DNA of 38,123 bases from Oleidesulfovibrio sp964593925 (GCA_964593925.1 CAZQKM010000022.1:1-38123), one strand, 5' to 3'. Positions 1 through 8,655 are shown, counted from the stretch's first letter. Numbers and translations: made by a program. Notes: a model not told the origin generated them from the sequence alone.

Positions 1-182
1 CATGGGCAGGATAGTAGCTTAACTCTGTGTCCACAACTTTGTAGCAGGATCAGCCGGCATATGGCTATGAGGCCGGTGAGGCACGCTTTTGTCCTTGTCC
101 ACGCGGTCCATGTACGATAGTGCCATAAAGCATATTGTGCGCAGGTTTTCCATTATGTCGTTGTTTTTGTCATGAGGGAGTC
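1..182. other. Upstream region of nadK, no gene seen
   Basis: No convincing coding frame is visible in these bases. A weak promoter-like pair, TTGTCC at 89-94 and TACGAT at 113-118 with an 18-base spacer, lies upstream of nadK, and a good Shine-Dalgarno stretch (AGGGAG, 175-180) precedes the chosen nadK start. The pair matches consensus in only four of six bases each, so it is a suggestion only. Confidence 0.3.
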
Positions 183-1058
183 ATGCAACACGGTTTAGAG
201 AGTATTTGCATTGTTACAAAGCAGGGCCTGTCTACGGCACGAGATATTGCAGAGCAGTTGAGTACTTGGCTTGCCGTACGTGGTATCCATGCTGTTGTTG
301 TGGAGAGCGAGAATCTTGGCTTCATGGAGCAAACCGTACGACAGGCGGACTGTATTGTGGTGCTTGGGGGGGACGGAAGCATGCTCAGTGTTGCGCGTAA
401 GAGCATGGCATTGGAAAAACCTTTACTGGGTATCAACCTTGGTAAGGTAGGATTTTTGGCAGAAATTGCTCCAGACAATTGGCAGGAACCCATGCAACGT
501 CTTCTGGAAGACGGTATACGCGTGCGGCAGCGTCTTGCGCTGTATTGCCGTGTGATGCGGGGAGAGAACTGTGTATTCGAGGGGACAGCAGTTAATGACG
601 TGGTATTACATCGCGGTGTGTTGGCCCGTGTGATTAACCTGGGCATGGAAGTTGACGGCGAGTCTCTGGGGGGATTGCGCGCTGATGGTCTGATTGTGTC
701 CACTCCCACTGGCAGTACGGGGTATGCTGTATCCGCAGGGGGGCCTTTGGTACATCCTGAAATGCAGGTATATACAATTACGCCTATCTGCCCTTTTTTG
801 CATACGTTTCATCCTATGGTACTACAAGGTTCTATGCATTTTTCCGTGCATATAGTGCAAGAGGCGCAGGAGGTGTATGTCACACTGGACGGGCAGGAGT
901 GTTTTGCTCTTGAGCCCGGGGACATACTGACAACGACCAAGGCACGGCAGCCAGTATTGTTTGTAGCGATTGAGGGAGTTACATATGCTGCCAGGTTGCG
1001 TGCCAAAGGGTTTATCCAAGGCAGTGGCTCGGCCATGTCATTCACGGAGGGAGTATGA
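183..1058 (+). CDS. nadK: NAD kinase (ATP/polyphosphate-dependent NAD+ phosphorylation)
   Basis: Cytosolic enzyme that phosphorylates NAD+ to NADP+, the only de novo route to NADP. The 291-residue product carries the family motifs: GGDGS at residues 62-66 with the catalytic Asp64, the Asn-Asp pair at 138-139, and TPTGSTGY at 174-181. Length is normal for bacterial NadK. The frame is open upstream to 135, but ATG 183 has AGGGAG just 5' of it and gives the usual N-terminus, so it is preferred. The stop overlaps the next start (ATGA, 1055-1058), indicating translational coupling with the DUF89 gene. The strong motifs make the identification firm. Confidence 0.95.
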   Translation: MQHGLESICIVTKQGLSTARDIAEQLSTWLAVRGIHAVVVESENLGFMEQTVRQADCIVVLGGDGSMLSVARKSMALEKPLLGINLGKVGFLAEIAPDNWQEPMQRLLEDGIRVRQRLALYCRVMRGENCVFEGTAVNDVVLHRGVLARVINLGMEVDGESLGGLRADGLIVSTPTGSTGYAVSAGGPLVHPEMQVYTITPICPFLHTFHPMVLQGSMHFSVHIVQEAQEVYVTLDGQECFALEPGDILTTTKARQPVLFVAIEGVTYAARLRAKGFIQGSGSAMSFTEGV

Positions 1059-2800
1059 CCGCACGTTCCGAGCTTGTTTCCATGCGTAGTGTACGTCAGG
1101 GAGTTGATCCTGCTTTTGACGCGTGGCTACATCATTTCAGAACGGAAAATAACATTGAGCATCTTTTGAATCCTACGCTTATTGCTACACCAGAACAATT
1201 GCGTTTCATGGTGGCTCTTGACGCGGAGCAGGTCTACCTGCCGTGTTCGGATCAGGTTTTTCATATGTTGGCACGGAGAGATGTGGATCCAGAATTGATT
1301 CGTGAATATGCGCGTGCTTGGCGTTTTATTGTATCCATGATCAAGGCACACGGTTTCGAAAAGTTTGATGAGCGGCGTGTGATCCATTTTTCTCGCCTAC
1401 GTTTTCGGCTGGCATTATCGTCCCGTACTATTCTGCCCTCAAGACTGGCCAAACGTCTTGTGAGTATTGTGCTGACTCAGTGCGGTGTTCCCGACCCTTA
1501 CAGAAATTCCAAGATGCGGGCTAACAAGCGTGCCATGCAGAGCAGTAAGAGTCCGGAGGTTGCCAGGGCATTACAGGCGTGCCCCGAAGACCTGCCTTCT
1601 GTATGTTCTGGTATCAGAGACCTGCGATGGGAGCTTGATATCCTTGAGTTATTGCGGCTTTTGTACCTGTCCACAATGTCGGAGTTATGGAAAAAAGATG
1701 ATATATCCGGAATGGATATTGCGGGGATTCTGGCTCGGCCGTGCGGCGATTGTAACCGGTTGCGTCTTATTTTTGGACCAGAGGAGCAGTCTCGTAAAAA
1801 GGTGTTGTACCTGCCGGATATCAGTGGCGGTGTTATCTTTGATTTGATGATCATCAGGGCTTTACTGCGTATGGGGCACCAGGTGGTGCTGGCCCTTAAA
1901 GATGGATTTCATTTCAAGGCACCTACCATGTGGGATGCCGACTTTGATCCTGTGCTTAAAGAGCATTTGGTAGAAGCGACATTTGTACTGGATGACGCGG
2001 TGACAAAAAATGCTTTGCTGGCCACGCTACGCGAACATCGTTTTGTGGTAATTTCAGACGGTACACGAGAACAACTTAATCTTTATCGTACTAGTGTCAC
2101 GTTTGCCCGTGCGTGGAAAGAATGTGACGTCATTTTGGCAAAAGGTAGGCGTAATCACGAGGTGTTGATTGGCTGTAGCCATGATTTTACCCGTGATATT
2201 ATCAGTTTTTATCGTGATGCGCAGGGGGAGTTCCATTTTACAGCCAAAGACAAAGCGCCAGGGGTACGTACCTTTTCCGAGGCAGATCTGCTGAACAAGG
2301 CAGACGTTATAATTCAGGCCATGCGTGAGGCTAAACGTGCCGGTAAGACTGTGATTTTTTATAGCTGCATCATCGGATCTGTTCCAGGCCAGACGCAAAC
2401 AGCCATTGATGTGGTAAGCACTTTTGTGGCGTATTTACGTGACCGCATGGAACAGGTTTTTATTATAAATCCCGCGGAACATTTTTCTGAAGGTATGGAC
2501 GGGGATGACCTAATGTTTATGTGGGAGCGTGTGCAACGCAGTGGCCTGATAGATGTCTGGCGGTTTCAGACAGTTGAGGATATAGAGGCGAGCTTTACTC
2601 TTATGGGACGTAAAGTACCACCAGTGTGGTCCGGGAAGGACTCCACCTATTCCACAGGCTGCACAAAGGAAATGCATATTGCCATTGCCATGCAGAAAAA
2701 ACATCCGGAATTACAGTTAATCGGTCCGTCGTCCGACAAATTTTTTAGGCGCCGGGAGTATGGAGTGGGTAAATTTTTTGACGCGGATATTACAGGATGA
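1055..2800 (+). CDS. DUF89/ARMT1-like domain protein, putative metal-dependent phosphatase
   Basis: 581-residue cytosolic protein without signal peptide. Roughly residues 1-240 resemble no family I recognise. Residues about 250-500 look like the DUF89 (ARMT1-like, PF01937) fold: LPDISGGVIFD at 253-263, SDGT at 334-337, and CDVILAKGRRNHEVL at 357-371, which resembles the family's D-V-I-x-K-G-x-x-N-x-E-x-L signature. Members characterised elsewhere are metal-dependent damage-control phosphatases acting on phosphometabolites. Here the Asn that usually follows the first metal-binding Asp seems replaced by Ile256 (alignment by eye), so activity is uncertain. It overlaps nadK by four bases, suggesting co-translation and perhaps a shared role in nucleotide or cofactor housekeeping (inference). 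Confidence 0.7.
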   Translation: MTARSELVSMRSVRQGVDPAFDAWLHHFRTENNIEHLLNPTLIATPEQLRFMVALDAEQVYLPCSDQVFHMLARRDVDPELIREYARAWRFIVSMIKAHGFEKFDERRVIHFSRLRFRLALSSRTILPSRLAKRLVSIVLTQCGVPDPYRNSKMRANKRAMQSSKSPEVARALQACPEDLPSVCSGIRDLRWELDILELLRLLYLSTMSELWKKDDISGMDIAGILARPCGDCNRLRLIFGPEEQSRKKVLYLPDISGGVIFDLMIIRALLRMGHQVVLALKDGFHFKAPTMWDADFDPVLKEHLVEATFVLDDAVTKNALLATLREHRFVVISDGTREQLNLYRTSVTFARAWKECDVILAKGRRNHEVLIGCSHDFTRDIISFYRDAQGEFHFTAKDKAPGVRTFSEADLLNKADVIIQAMREAKRAGKTVIFYSCIIGSVPGQTQTAIDVVSTFVAYLRDRMEQVFIINPAEHFSEGMDGDDLMFMWERVQRSGLIDVWRFQTVEDIEASFTLMGRKVPPVWSGKDSTYSTGCTKEMHIAIAMQKKHPELQLIGPSSDKFFRRREYGVGKFFDADITG

Positions 2801-2833
2801 GAGACGTGTCGCAAGGCTCAGACAGGATGTATG

Positions 2834-3493
2834 ATGATTTCGTTTAAAGAGATTATAACCGCATTGGAGCAGGCATTTTCCGACCAGGTTAATGCAGTGA
2901 GTCGTTGGCATATGCAAGAACCCGAGATACCGCAAGCGGTACAGACAGATACAGACGGTATTTCGGCGCTGACAGCATTGCAGAGGTTGGTGAGTACACA
3001 GCATCTGATGAATTTTAAGTTATGGCACGTGGAAGACGTAGCTCGACGCAAGGATGTGGGGCCTGAGGTCATCGCGCAATGCAAGCACAGTATTGATGCC
3101 TACAACCAGCAGCGTAACGATTACATGGAAAAGATAGATATTTTTTTGGAGTCGCTTTTGCAACCTATTTTGCCCTCGGAAGGAAAGTTGGCGCGTATCA
3201 ACACCGAGTCACCAGCCATGGCCGTGGACAGGCTCTCCATTCTTAGTCTGAAAATTTATCATATGCATGAACAGGTAGAGCGTCTTGACGCTTCTGAAGC
3301 TCATCGAGAGGGGTGTCGGGAAAAACTATGCGTGTTGCAAACACAACGGTATGATTTGTGTAGTGCGGTATATGATCTGCTGGATGATTATGCACGCGGC
3401 GTTAAGCGGCCGAAAACATACTATCAGTTCAAAATGTATAATGATCCTGAATTAAATCCCGAACTGTACGCAAATAAGGCCGGCCGCGCGTAG
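2834..3493 (+). CDS. DUF4254 domain-containing protein
   Basis: About 219 residues, probably cytosolic, no membrane segment or signal peptide. The central stretch with LWHVED followed by ARRKDVG and IDAYNQQRNDYMEKID resembles the DUF4254 family, which is common in Desulfovibrionaceae and other bacteria and often sits near envelope polysaccharide genes; its biochemical role is unknown. The composition is helical and Glu/Arg-rich. Two adjacent ATGs exist, 2831 and 2834; AGGA at 2824-2827 spaces better to 2834. It follows the DUF89 gene by 33 bases and precedes gatB by 37, so it is probably part of one transcription unit. Confidence 0.7.
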   Translation: MISFKEIITALEQAFSDQVNAVSRWHMQEPEIPQAVQTDTDGISALTALQRLVSTQHLMNFKLWHVEDVARRKDVGPEVIAQCKHSIDAYNQQRNDYMEKIDIFLESLLQPILPSEGKLARINTESPAMAVDRLSILSLKIYHMHEQVERLDASEAHREGCREKLCVLQTQRYDLCSAVYDLLDDYARGVKRPKTYYQFKMYNDPELNPELYANKAGRA

Positions 3494-3530
3494 TTTCGCG
3501 GGTAGAGGCTGGTTTTTAAGGAGTATTTCT

Positions 3531-4961
3531 ATGGCTGAGTACGAGATAATCATTGGCCTTGAGGCCCATGCACAATTACGTACTGACTCAAAGCTGTTTT
3601 GTGCTTGTCCCGCTACATTTGGGGCGCCGCCCAATACCAATGTGTGTGAAGTATGCTCCGGTATGCCCGGGGTGTTGCCCGTGGTGAATAGAAAAGCCGT
3701 GGAATATGCTGCCATGATGGGGATGGCCGTGCAGTGTACCATTAACAATGATTCGGTGTTTGCACGTAAAAATTATTTCTATCCTGATCTACCCTATGGT
3801 TATCAAATTTCTCAATTTGAACGTCCTCTGTGTGAACAGGGCTTTTTGGATATTGCCACGGCAGATGGTTTGAAACGAGTGGGCATTACCCGCATTCATA
3901 TGGAAAATGACGCAGGCAAGAGTATTCACTCTGCAGCAGAGAACGCAAGCTATGTAGATTTGAACCGTGCTGGTGTACCACTCATTGAGATTGTCAGTGA
4001 ACCTGATATGCGTAGCGTCGAAGAAGCAGTGGCTTATCTCAAGGCATTGCGCTCCATCTTATTGTATTTGGGGATATGTGACGGCAATATGGAAGAGGGC
4101 AGCTTCAGGTGTGATGCCAATGTGTCGCTACGCCCTAAAGGGCAGTGTGAGTTGGGTACACGTACGGAACTGAAAAATCTTAATTCATTCCGCAATGTTC
4201 AGCGTGCTCTGGAAGTAGAAATTGCACGTCAGCACGACTTGTTGGAAGATGGTGAGCAGATAGTACAAGAGACTCGCCTGTATGATGCTACGCGTAATGT
4301 GACGGCCTCTATGCGTGGCAAGGAAGAAGCGCACGACTACAGGTATTTCCCTGATCCGGATTTGATTCCGCTACATTTGGAAGACTCGTGGCTTGACGCA
4401 TGCCAAGCTGCCTTGCCTGAATTGCCCGCTGTCCGGCGCGCTCGGTTTGTTATGGAGTATGGGCTTCCGGAACAGGATGCGGAGACACTTACCGCTGAGC
4501 GGGACTTGGCGGATTTTTTTGAGGCGGCCCTGCAAGAGGGGGGAGCACCGAAAAAAATAGCCAACCTAGTGCTTGGGGAGTTTTTGCGTGAGTTGAATGA
4601 CAGGCGTATGCGTGTGTGTGATGCCAGTATGACGCCTGCGGCTCTGGCAGAGTTGGTTCGCCTGCAAGATGATGGGGCCATAAGCAGTAAGATTGTGCAT
4701 GATATTTTTTCTGATGTATTTGTGTCACGTAGCATGCCTGCCGTGTACATAAAAGAACATGGACTGGTACAAATTTCTGATGCGGACGCCATTGCAGTAG
4801 CAGTAGATGAAGTGCTGGCAGAAAATCCCGCTGAAGTTGCAGCGTATCGTGATGGCAAAACAAAGCTACTGAGCTTTTTTATGGGACAAGTCATGCGGAA
4901 AACAAAAGGTAAAGCCAATCCTGGGGTAGTTAGTGCCTTGCTTGCGAAAAAAATAGTATAG
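3531..4961 (+). CDS. gatB: Asp-tRNA(Asn)/Glu-tRNA(Gln) amidotransferase subunit B
   Basis: Tail/kinase-like subunit of the GatCAB complex, which converts misacylated Glu-tRNA(Gln) (and Asp-tRNA(Asn)) to the cognate amide form in organisms lacking the corresponding direct synthetase. The 476-residue product is full length: an N-terminal catalytic domain beginning EYEIIIGLEAHAQL, the Cys-rich zinc region (FCACP then CEVCSGMPGVLP), the MEEGSFRCDANVS segment, and a C-terminal helical YqeY-like tRNA-binding tail ending in GKANPGVVSALL. A Shine-Dalgarno sequence AAGGAG lies 8 bases before ATG 3531. gatA and gatC are not in the window, so the subunits are split in this genome. Confidence 0.96.
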   Translation: MAEYEIIIGLEAHAQLRTDSKLFCACPATFGAPPNTNVCEVCSGMPGVLPVVNRKAVEYAAMMGMAVQCTINNDSVFARKNYFYPDLPYGYQISQFERPLCEQGFLDIATADGLKRVGITRIHMENDAGKSIHSAAENASYVDLNRAGVPLIEIVSEPDMRSVEEAVAYLKALRSILLYLGICDGNMEEGSFRCDANVSLRPKGQCELGTRTELKNLNSFRNVQRALEVEIARQHDLLEDGEQIVQETRLYDATRNVTASMRGKEEAHDYRYFPDPDLIPLHLEDSWLDACQAALPELPAVRRARFVMEYGLPEQDAETLTAERDLADFFEAALQEGGAPKKIANLVLGEFLRELNDRRMRVCDASMTPAALAELVRLQDDGAISSKIVHDIFSDVFVSRSMPAVYIKEHGLVQISDADAIAVAVDEVLAENPAEVAAYRDGKTKLLSFFMGQVMRKTKGKANPGVVSALLAKKIV

Positions 4962-5092
4962 CTGGGTGAACCAGATGGGGATATTATGTTGTATCCTTGC
5001 ATCGGTATACGATGTGTGATCATGCTTTTATGAAATGATGAGTGTATCAGGCAGATATTTGAAAAAGCGGAGGCCCTCTGTCTCAGACTGCG

Positions 5093-5122
5093 TTGACATT
5101 ACACTATTATGACAGTTATGGG
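5093..5122 (+). promoter_or_regulatory. Candidate promoter of the mucR-like gene
   Basis: A consensus -35 hexamer TTGACA (5093-5098) is followed after 18 bases by TATGGG (5117-5122, three of six matches). A second -10-like TATATT lies at 5130-5135. Either would start transcription 30-45 bases before the chosen ATG at 5171. The longer frame that begins with a TTG at 5093 would start inside this -35 element, which argues against it. Confidence 0.4.
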
Positions 5123-5170
5123 ATTGAGGTATATTTTAACAAGGGTACTGTGTGTGCCGAAGAGGAAGTT

Positions 5171-5569
5171 ATGGATGATTATCTAAGAGAGGCGCTGGAT
5201 ATCGTAAAGGCGCAAGCAAGTGTACGGAATATGACCGAGGACGAGATCGCCTCTATGCTTACAAAACTCTCATGCGCCATTAAAGGCGTGTGTGTGGGAG
5301 AAATTGAGCCGGACAGGGAAGTAGATCCGCAGGCGGCCCAACGTTCTATCAAAGAAAAAAGTATCACATGTCTTGAGTGTGGTAAGGGCTTTAAGATTAT
5401 TACCAAAAGGCATCTTGCATTGCATGATCTTGATGCTGCTTCATATTGTGAAAAATGGGGATTTAAAAAGAATACTCCTCTTGTATGCAAATCGTTACAA
5501 CGAGAGCGTCGCAGAAAAATGAAAGATATGCAGTTATGGGAAAAGCGGCGTAAAAAAAAGGCAGATTAG
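5171..5569 (+). CDS. MucR/Ros-family zinc-finger transcriptional regulator
   Basis: 132-residue DNA-binding protein of the Ros/MucR family (PF05443), regulators that bind AT-rich promoters and control envelope polysaccharide, motility or cell-cycle genes in other proteobacteria. The N-terminus MDDYLREALDIVKAQ is the usual start of the family. A Cys2His2-type finger is present as C67-x2-C70-x10-H81-x3-H85, then the conserved KWGFKKNTPLVCK and a basic tail. ATG 5171 is preceded by GAGGAAG and gives the family N-terminus; the same frame extends back to 5093 but that portion overlaps the promoter-like hexamer. It is monocistronic, ended by the hairpin at 5655-5700. The target genes cannot be inferred. 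Confidence 0.85.
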   Translation: MDDYLREALDIVKAQASVRNMTEDEIASMLTKLSCAIKGVCVGEIEPDREVDPQAAQRSIKEKSITCLECGKGFKIITKRHLALHDLDAASYCEKWGFKKNTPLVCKSLQRERRRKMKDMQLWEKRRKKKAD

Positions 5570-5654
5570 TGCCTGGCTAGCGTCGAGATATTTTTGCCCC
5601 TAGGTGTCTCATCAGGTAGGCAGGAATATCCCACTTCATGATGCGGAACTATAT

Positions 5655-5700
5655 GGCCGGTTTTTCCTGATTAGATCAGGAAAGGCCGGCCAATTTTTTT
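5655..5700 (+). terminator. Strong rho-independent terminator after the mucR-like gene
   Basis: Left arm 5655-5670 and right arm 5676-5691 pair over 16 positions (two G-T wobbles) around the loop TTAGA, followed by seven T at 5694-5700. It lies 85 bases after the stop codon and marks the border between intact genes and the decayed region. Confidence 0.9.
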
Positions 5701-5701
5701 G

Positions 5702-6004
5702 AAATCCCTGTATCCATTCCTCAACTGCCTCCTTGGTATCCCTGAACGGGCGAGATTTCTAGGTATATTTTAATTTTACCGACAGCCTCCCATAGGCGAA
5801 CTGGAACCCCCAAAAGGCAATGCTCAGAAAGATATCAAGTTGTCTTTGGATTTTGAGCTCGTGTTACTGTTCGGGATATTTTGCGTGTGATAACGTGCAG
5901 TTTTACAAAAATGGCGTAGCCTAGTAAGGTTACAAGGTGGATTTGCAACTACCTCTTGCTAGTACAGAACTCAATCAAACACTCCAGCTTTAAGGGCGCA
6001 TTCC
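5702..6004. other. Decayed intergenic DNA, no intact gene
   Basis: No open frame of useful length with a start and ribosome-binding site is present on either strand. On the minus strand around 5700-5765 a short open patch reads SRPFRDTKEAVEEWIQGFQ, which looks protein-like but is cut off by stops; I cannot assign it. The segment adjoins the IS3-family relic and may be part of the same eroded element or the remains of an older gene. Confidence 0.5.
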
Positions 6005-6310
6005 TCTGAGGCTAGATTGCCCAGTGAGTCTTTGCACTGTGTATCCAGTCTTCAGCGATACAGCGGGGTTCGCCCGGCCGATCAGAAGTATGAAATTTAC
6101 CACTTCGTCGCGGAAGCAGGAAAGTGCGGTTAAGCCGTTCCACGTATAAATTTTTTGCCGGCTTGCCAGACTGGATAAATTCCAACTTTACGGCGTGCAG
6201 TTCTGGCCAACTTGCAGGTTTCACGAAAAACAAACTCAGGGCCGTTAGCCATCTGTAGTTTTGGCGTATAGTTACGCCAGTTCGTGATGCGGGCCAGCAG
6301 CCCAGAAGGC
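6005..6310 (-). pseudogene. IS3-family transposase (OrfB/DDE integrase core) remnant
   Basis: Read on the minus strand, pieces of an IS3-type OrfB catalytic core appear in order but in different frames: LARITNWRNYTPKL then MANGPEFVFRETCKLA (frame A), next ELHAVKLEFIQSGKPAKN followed by VERLNRT (frame B), then CFRDEVVNFILL (frame A), and EDWIHSAKTHW (frame B). In intact relatives these correspond to DNGPEF, the KLxFIQPGKPxxNxxxExFNRTFR block containing the last acidic catalytic residue, and the W...R.H tail. At least three frameshifts and the loss of everything upstream make it non-functional. In frame A the first Asp of DNGPEF reads Ala. No terminal inverted repeats were found. Confidence 0.75.
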
Positions 6311-6314
6311 CTCT

Positions 6315-6466
6315 ATGAGCGGGATTTGTGGACAAAAGCAGGTACGCCATGTCTTTTTGAGACAAAAGTAAGTGAACGCTACCGCCCCATCTTTGTAGGC
6401 CAAGAGCAGGCAAGACTCGCTCTGGACTTTTACGCCGGGGCCAAAATCATTCCCTCTGGCAGCTAA
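6315..6466 (+). pseudogene. Fragment resembling the start of a Lon-like AAA+ domain (tentative)
   Basis: A plus-strand open patch reads LFETKVSERYRPIFVGQEQA followed by RLALDFYAGAKI and then a stop at 6464-6466. The pattern F-E-T...FVGQEQAR.AL.F resembles the segment preceding the Walker A loop in Lon-like AAA+ proteases and related GQ-x-x-A ATPases. Nothing of the downstream P-loop is visible in the same frame, so if the resemblance is real this is a stub of a deleted gene. Chance similarity cannot be excluded, and it has no convincing ribosome-binding site. Confidence 0.25.
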
Positions 6467-6471
6467 CGAAG

Positions 6472-6645
6472 AGTGAAAAAAATTTGGACACTATCTGGCA
6501 TGCTTTTACTGCTAAGGATGAGGCATGGCCGGAAGAAGCAACGGGCCGTGCGGGACTGTTCTGCCAGGAACTTGCTTGCTTCTGGAAAGGGGGACAACGG
6601 GCCAGTGAGATCGGGAAGGTTTTTTGCCAGTTGCTGACAAGGTAG
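6472..6645 (+). pseudogene. Open fragment without start codon, unrecognised
   Basis: A plus-strand frame with no early ATG runs to TAG at 6643-6645 and encodes a protein-like stretch including NLDTIWHAFTAKDEAWPEEA and RAGLFCQELACFWKGGQRAS. The amino-acid composition looks like real protein rather than a shadow, since there is no gene on the opposite strand here. It is in a different frame from the preceding fragment. I do not recognise the family; it is most simply the 3' end of a gene whose beginning has been lost. Confidence 0.3.
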
Positions 6646-6670
6646 ATATGGCCTGTCATGCCTAGGCGAG

Positions 6671-7501
6671 TTATAAAGATGTCAGTTGGTGTAGAGTCTC
6701 AAGGGCTTGCACGGGGTCAAGGCCGCGTGCCGCAGCTATATGGGGCAGATTATCTTCTGCGTCGCATTTACGTGCATAGTCTGCTTCCACGGGGGTATGA
6801 GACCAGGTAGCATGCATGCTGAGTGCGAGTAGAGTTTCGGGTTTGGGATGGTCAAAAAGCTGCGTAAACAGAGTAAAGTCAAGGCCTTCTGGTTCAAGCT
6901 GTGTCTGTAGAAGTTTGAAATTCTTACGGAGGCCGCTTCCCAAGAGCCCTGCCTTACCGCCATGGGTGCGCGTAATTGTCGCTATGTGCGGGCAGGCCTC
7001 AGTCACACTCAGGGTGCGAACTGCCTCTAGAGGAGTGGGCGGGCTGTCGGGTGAAAGGATAAACGGCTGTGTCATTATCTGGTTCCGTCGGGCATGGAGC
7101 AATACCCATATAAGCGGAAGCGAGTAGGGGCATGCGGCAGCGCTTGTGGCCAAGGCCGCAGTATACGAGATACCCGCAGAAGGCACGCCAAGAGCCCGTG
7201 TCATACCAAGGGTTGTGGTGAGGGCAAGGCGTACCCCTGTGAACCCTCCTGGCCCATTGACCACGGCGATACGGGCGATGCGTTTCATGGGTAGGTGCAT
7301 GCGCCTCATGGCTTCTCGTATGGCTGGGGCCAGTAGTTCCGTTCCTTGTTTTGGGGCATAAATTTCAAAAGTGAACAGCATCTCAATATGCGCATCGTTG
7401 GGTTGGGATACAATACCAGCTGCAACTTGCAGTCTACCTTCGGCAGCATTGATGGCCAAAGTTATATCTGTTTGTGAATCAGTATGCAGGGGGCTGGTCA
7501 T
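6671..7501 (-). CDS. tsaB: tRNA threonylcarbamoyladenosine biosynthesis protein TsaB
   Basis: Non-catalytic ASKHA-fold partner of TsaD in the complex that installs the t6A modification on A37 of ANN-decoding tRNAs. The 276-residue product has the diagnostic GPGGFTGVR at residues 83-91 and a C-terminal block ADYARKCDAEDNLPHIAAA like those of longer TsaB proteins. The first dozen residues are longer than usual, and the Shine-Dalgarno is weak, so the start is less certain. It is separated from rseP, the upstream gene on this strand, by the terminator at 7541-7568, leaving only about 40 bases for its own promoter. Downstream (5702-6660) is decayed sequence, so it ends the intact block. Confidence 0.88.
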   Translation of the reverse strand: MTSPLHTDSQTDITLAINAAEGRLQVAAGIVSQPNDAHIEMLFTFEIYAPKQGTELLAPAIREAMRRMHLPMKRIARIAVVNGPGGFTGVRLALTTTLGMTRALGVPSAGISYTAALATSAAACPYSLPLIWVLLHARRNQIMTQPFILSPDSPPTPLEAVRTLSVTEACPHIATITRTHGGKAGLLGSGLRKNFKLLQTQLEPEGLDFTLFTQLFDHPKPETLLALSMHATWSHTPVEADYARKCDAEDNLPHIAAARGLDPVQALETLHQLTSL

Positions 7502-7540
7502 AAGGTGTTTCTCGCATATCCGGCAAATGATACATGGATA

Positions 7541-7568
7541 AAAAGGGGGGAGTATCCCCCCTTTTTTT
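7541..7568 (-). terminator. Rho-independent terminator overlapping the rseP stop
   Basis: On the minus strand an A-run, six G, loop ATACT, six C and a T-run form a compact G+C stem followed by T residues. The stem base overlaps the TAA stop of rseP (7567-7569), so transcription would end immediately after that gene. It would limit read-through into tsaB. Confidence 0.8.
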
Positions 7569-8655
7569 AGTCGGTAAAAAATACCCGGATGATGTCATTA
7601 TAGGTGGCTAGCAACATAAGCAAGAGTAACAAGCCTAGACCAATGTAGGTGGTAGTGGTTTGGAGGTACTTGGGGATGGGACGCCTGAACACGGTTTCCA
7701 GTGAAAGAAAAAGCAGGTGTCCACCATCCAGTATGGGGATAGGCAGTAGGTTCAGCAGCCCAAGGTTAATACTGATAAGCGCTGCAAGTCCCAGTAGAGG
7801 GACCAGGCCCTCTTCTGCTTGTTCTGTAACCATCTGAGCAATCATGATAGGCCCCCCTATGGTATCCAGAGGCACAATCCGTTGGAAAAGTTTAACAAAA
7901 CCTTGCCCGATAAGAACTACCATATCCCAAGTGTGACTGGTTCCCGCAGTAAATGCAGTCATCAGGTTCATCGGTTGGTGCACGGGGGTATTCGCTGCGT
8001 ATATACCGATAAGGAGGGTACGCTCATCTTCGCCAAATAATGTTTTACGGATATGCTCCATGGGAGTTAGCTGCAACTCCAGGAGTACAGGATTTGCTTC
8101 GGGTGTCGGTCTTCGATTGACGGCAATGGTAACAGTAGAACCATCGCCGGAGTTGATTGCCTCGGAGATTTCATTCCAATATGTTATCTCATGGTCTCCG
8201 ATACGTACTAGGCGGTCACCTTGTTGGAGGCCTGCTCGTTGTGCGGGGCTGTTTTCCTGCACGGACCCTATTTCGGGTTGCAGGTGCATTTGGCCCTGCG
8301 CCCAGAAAAGCCCCCAGTAAATAAGCCATGCTAGAACAAGATTACAAATCGGTCCTGCCGCAATGACAAGCATACGCTGCCATGCGGGGCGCAGGGAAAA
8401 AATTTTTTTACGATCGACATCTTCGGGGGTGTCTGCCGTATCCGACTCGCCTAGCAACAGGACAAAGCCGCCAAGAGGTATCAGGGCTAGCTGGTAGTCG
8501 GTTTGCCCTCTGCGTATGCCATAAAGGCGTGGACCAAAGCCCAGTGAAAATTTTTGCACACCGATACCAAGGGCACGAGCGGCAAAAAAGTGCCCCAATT
8601 CATGAAAAAATATAAGGCCGCCCAGTACAAAAATAATAGAAAATACACTGACCAT
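7567..8655 (-). CDS. rseP: RIP zinc metalloprotease RseP (site-2 protease family)
   Basis: Inner-membrane intramembrane protease that cleaves anti-sigma factors and remnant signal peptides in regulated proteolysis. The 362-residue protein shows the zinc motif HELGH at residues 18-22 in the first membrane helix, a further hydrophobic segment around 94-118, one PDZ domain at about 128-180 (SPAQRAGLQQGDRLVRIG), and the second active-site segment NLLPIPILDGGH at 302-313, then a last C-terminal helix. E. coli RseP has two PDZ domains; the shorter one-PDZ form seen here is common elsewhere. It follows dxr with a 61-base gap, in the conserved uppS-cdsA-dxr-rseP order, and a terminator overlaps its stop. 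Confidence 0.95.
   Translation of the reverse strand: MVSVFSIIFVLGGLIFFHELGHFFAARALGIGVQKFSLGFGPRLYGIRRGQTDYQLALIPLGGFVLLLGESDTADTPEDVDRKKIFSLRPAWQRMLVIAAGPICNLVLAWLIYWGLFWAQGQMHLQPEIGSVQENSPAQRAGLQQGDRLVRIGDHEITYWNEISEAINSGDGSTVTIAVNRRPTPEANPVLLELQLTPMEHIRKTLFGEDERTLLIGIYAANTPVHQPMNLMTAFTAGTSHTWDMVVLIGQGFVKLFQRIVPLDTIGGPIMIAQMVTEQAEEGLVPLLGLAALISINLGLLNLLPIPILDGGHLLFLSLETVFRRPIPKYLQTTTTYIGLGLLLLLMLLATYNDIIRVFFTD

Noticed and set aside
5093..5170. Longer mucR frame starting with TTG at 5093
   Set aside because: It would start in a perfect -35 hexamer and adds residues not seen in the family; ATG 5171 has a good ribosome-binding site.
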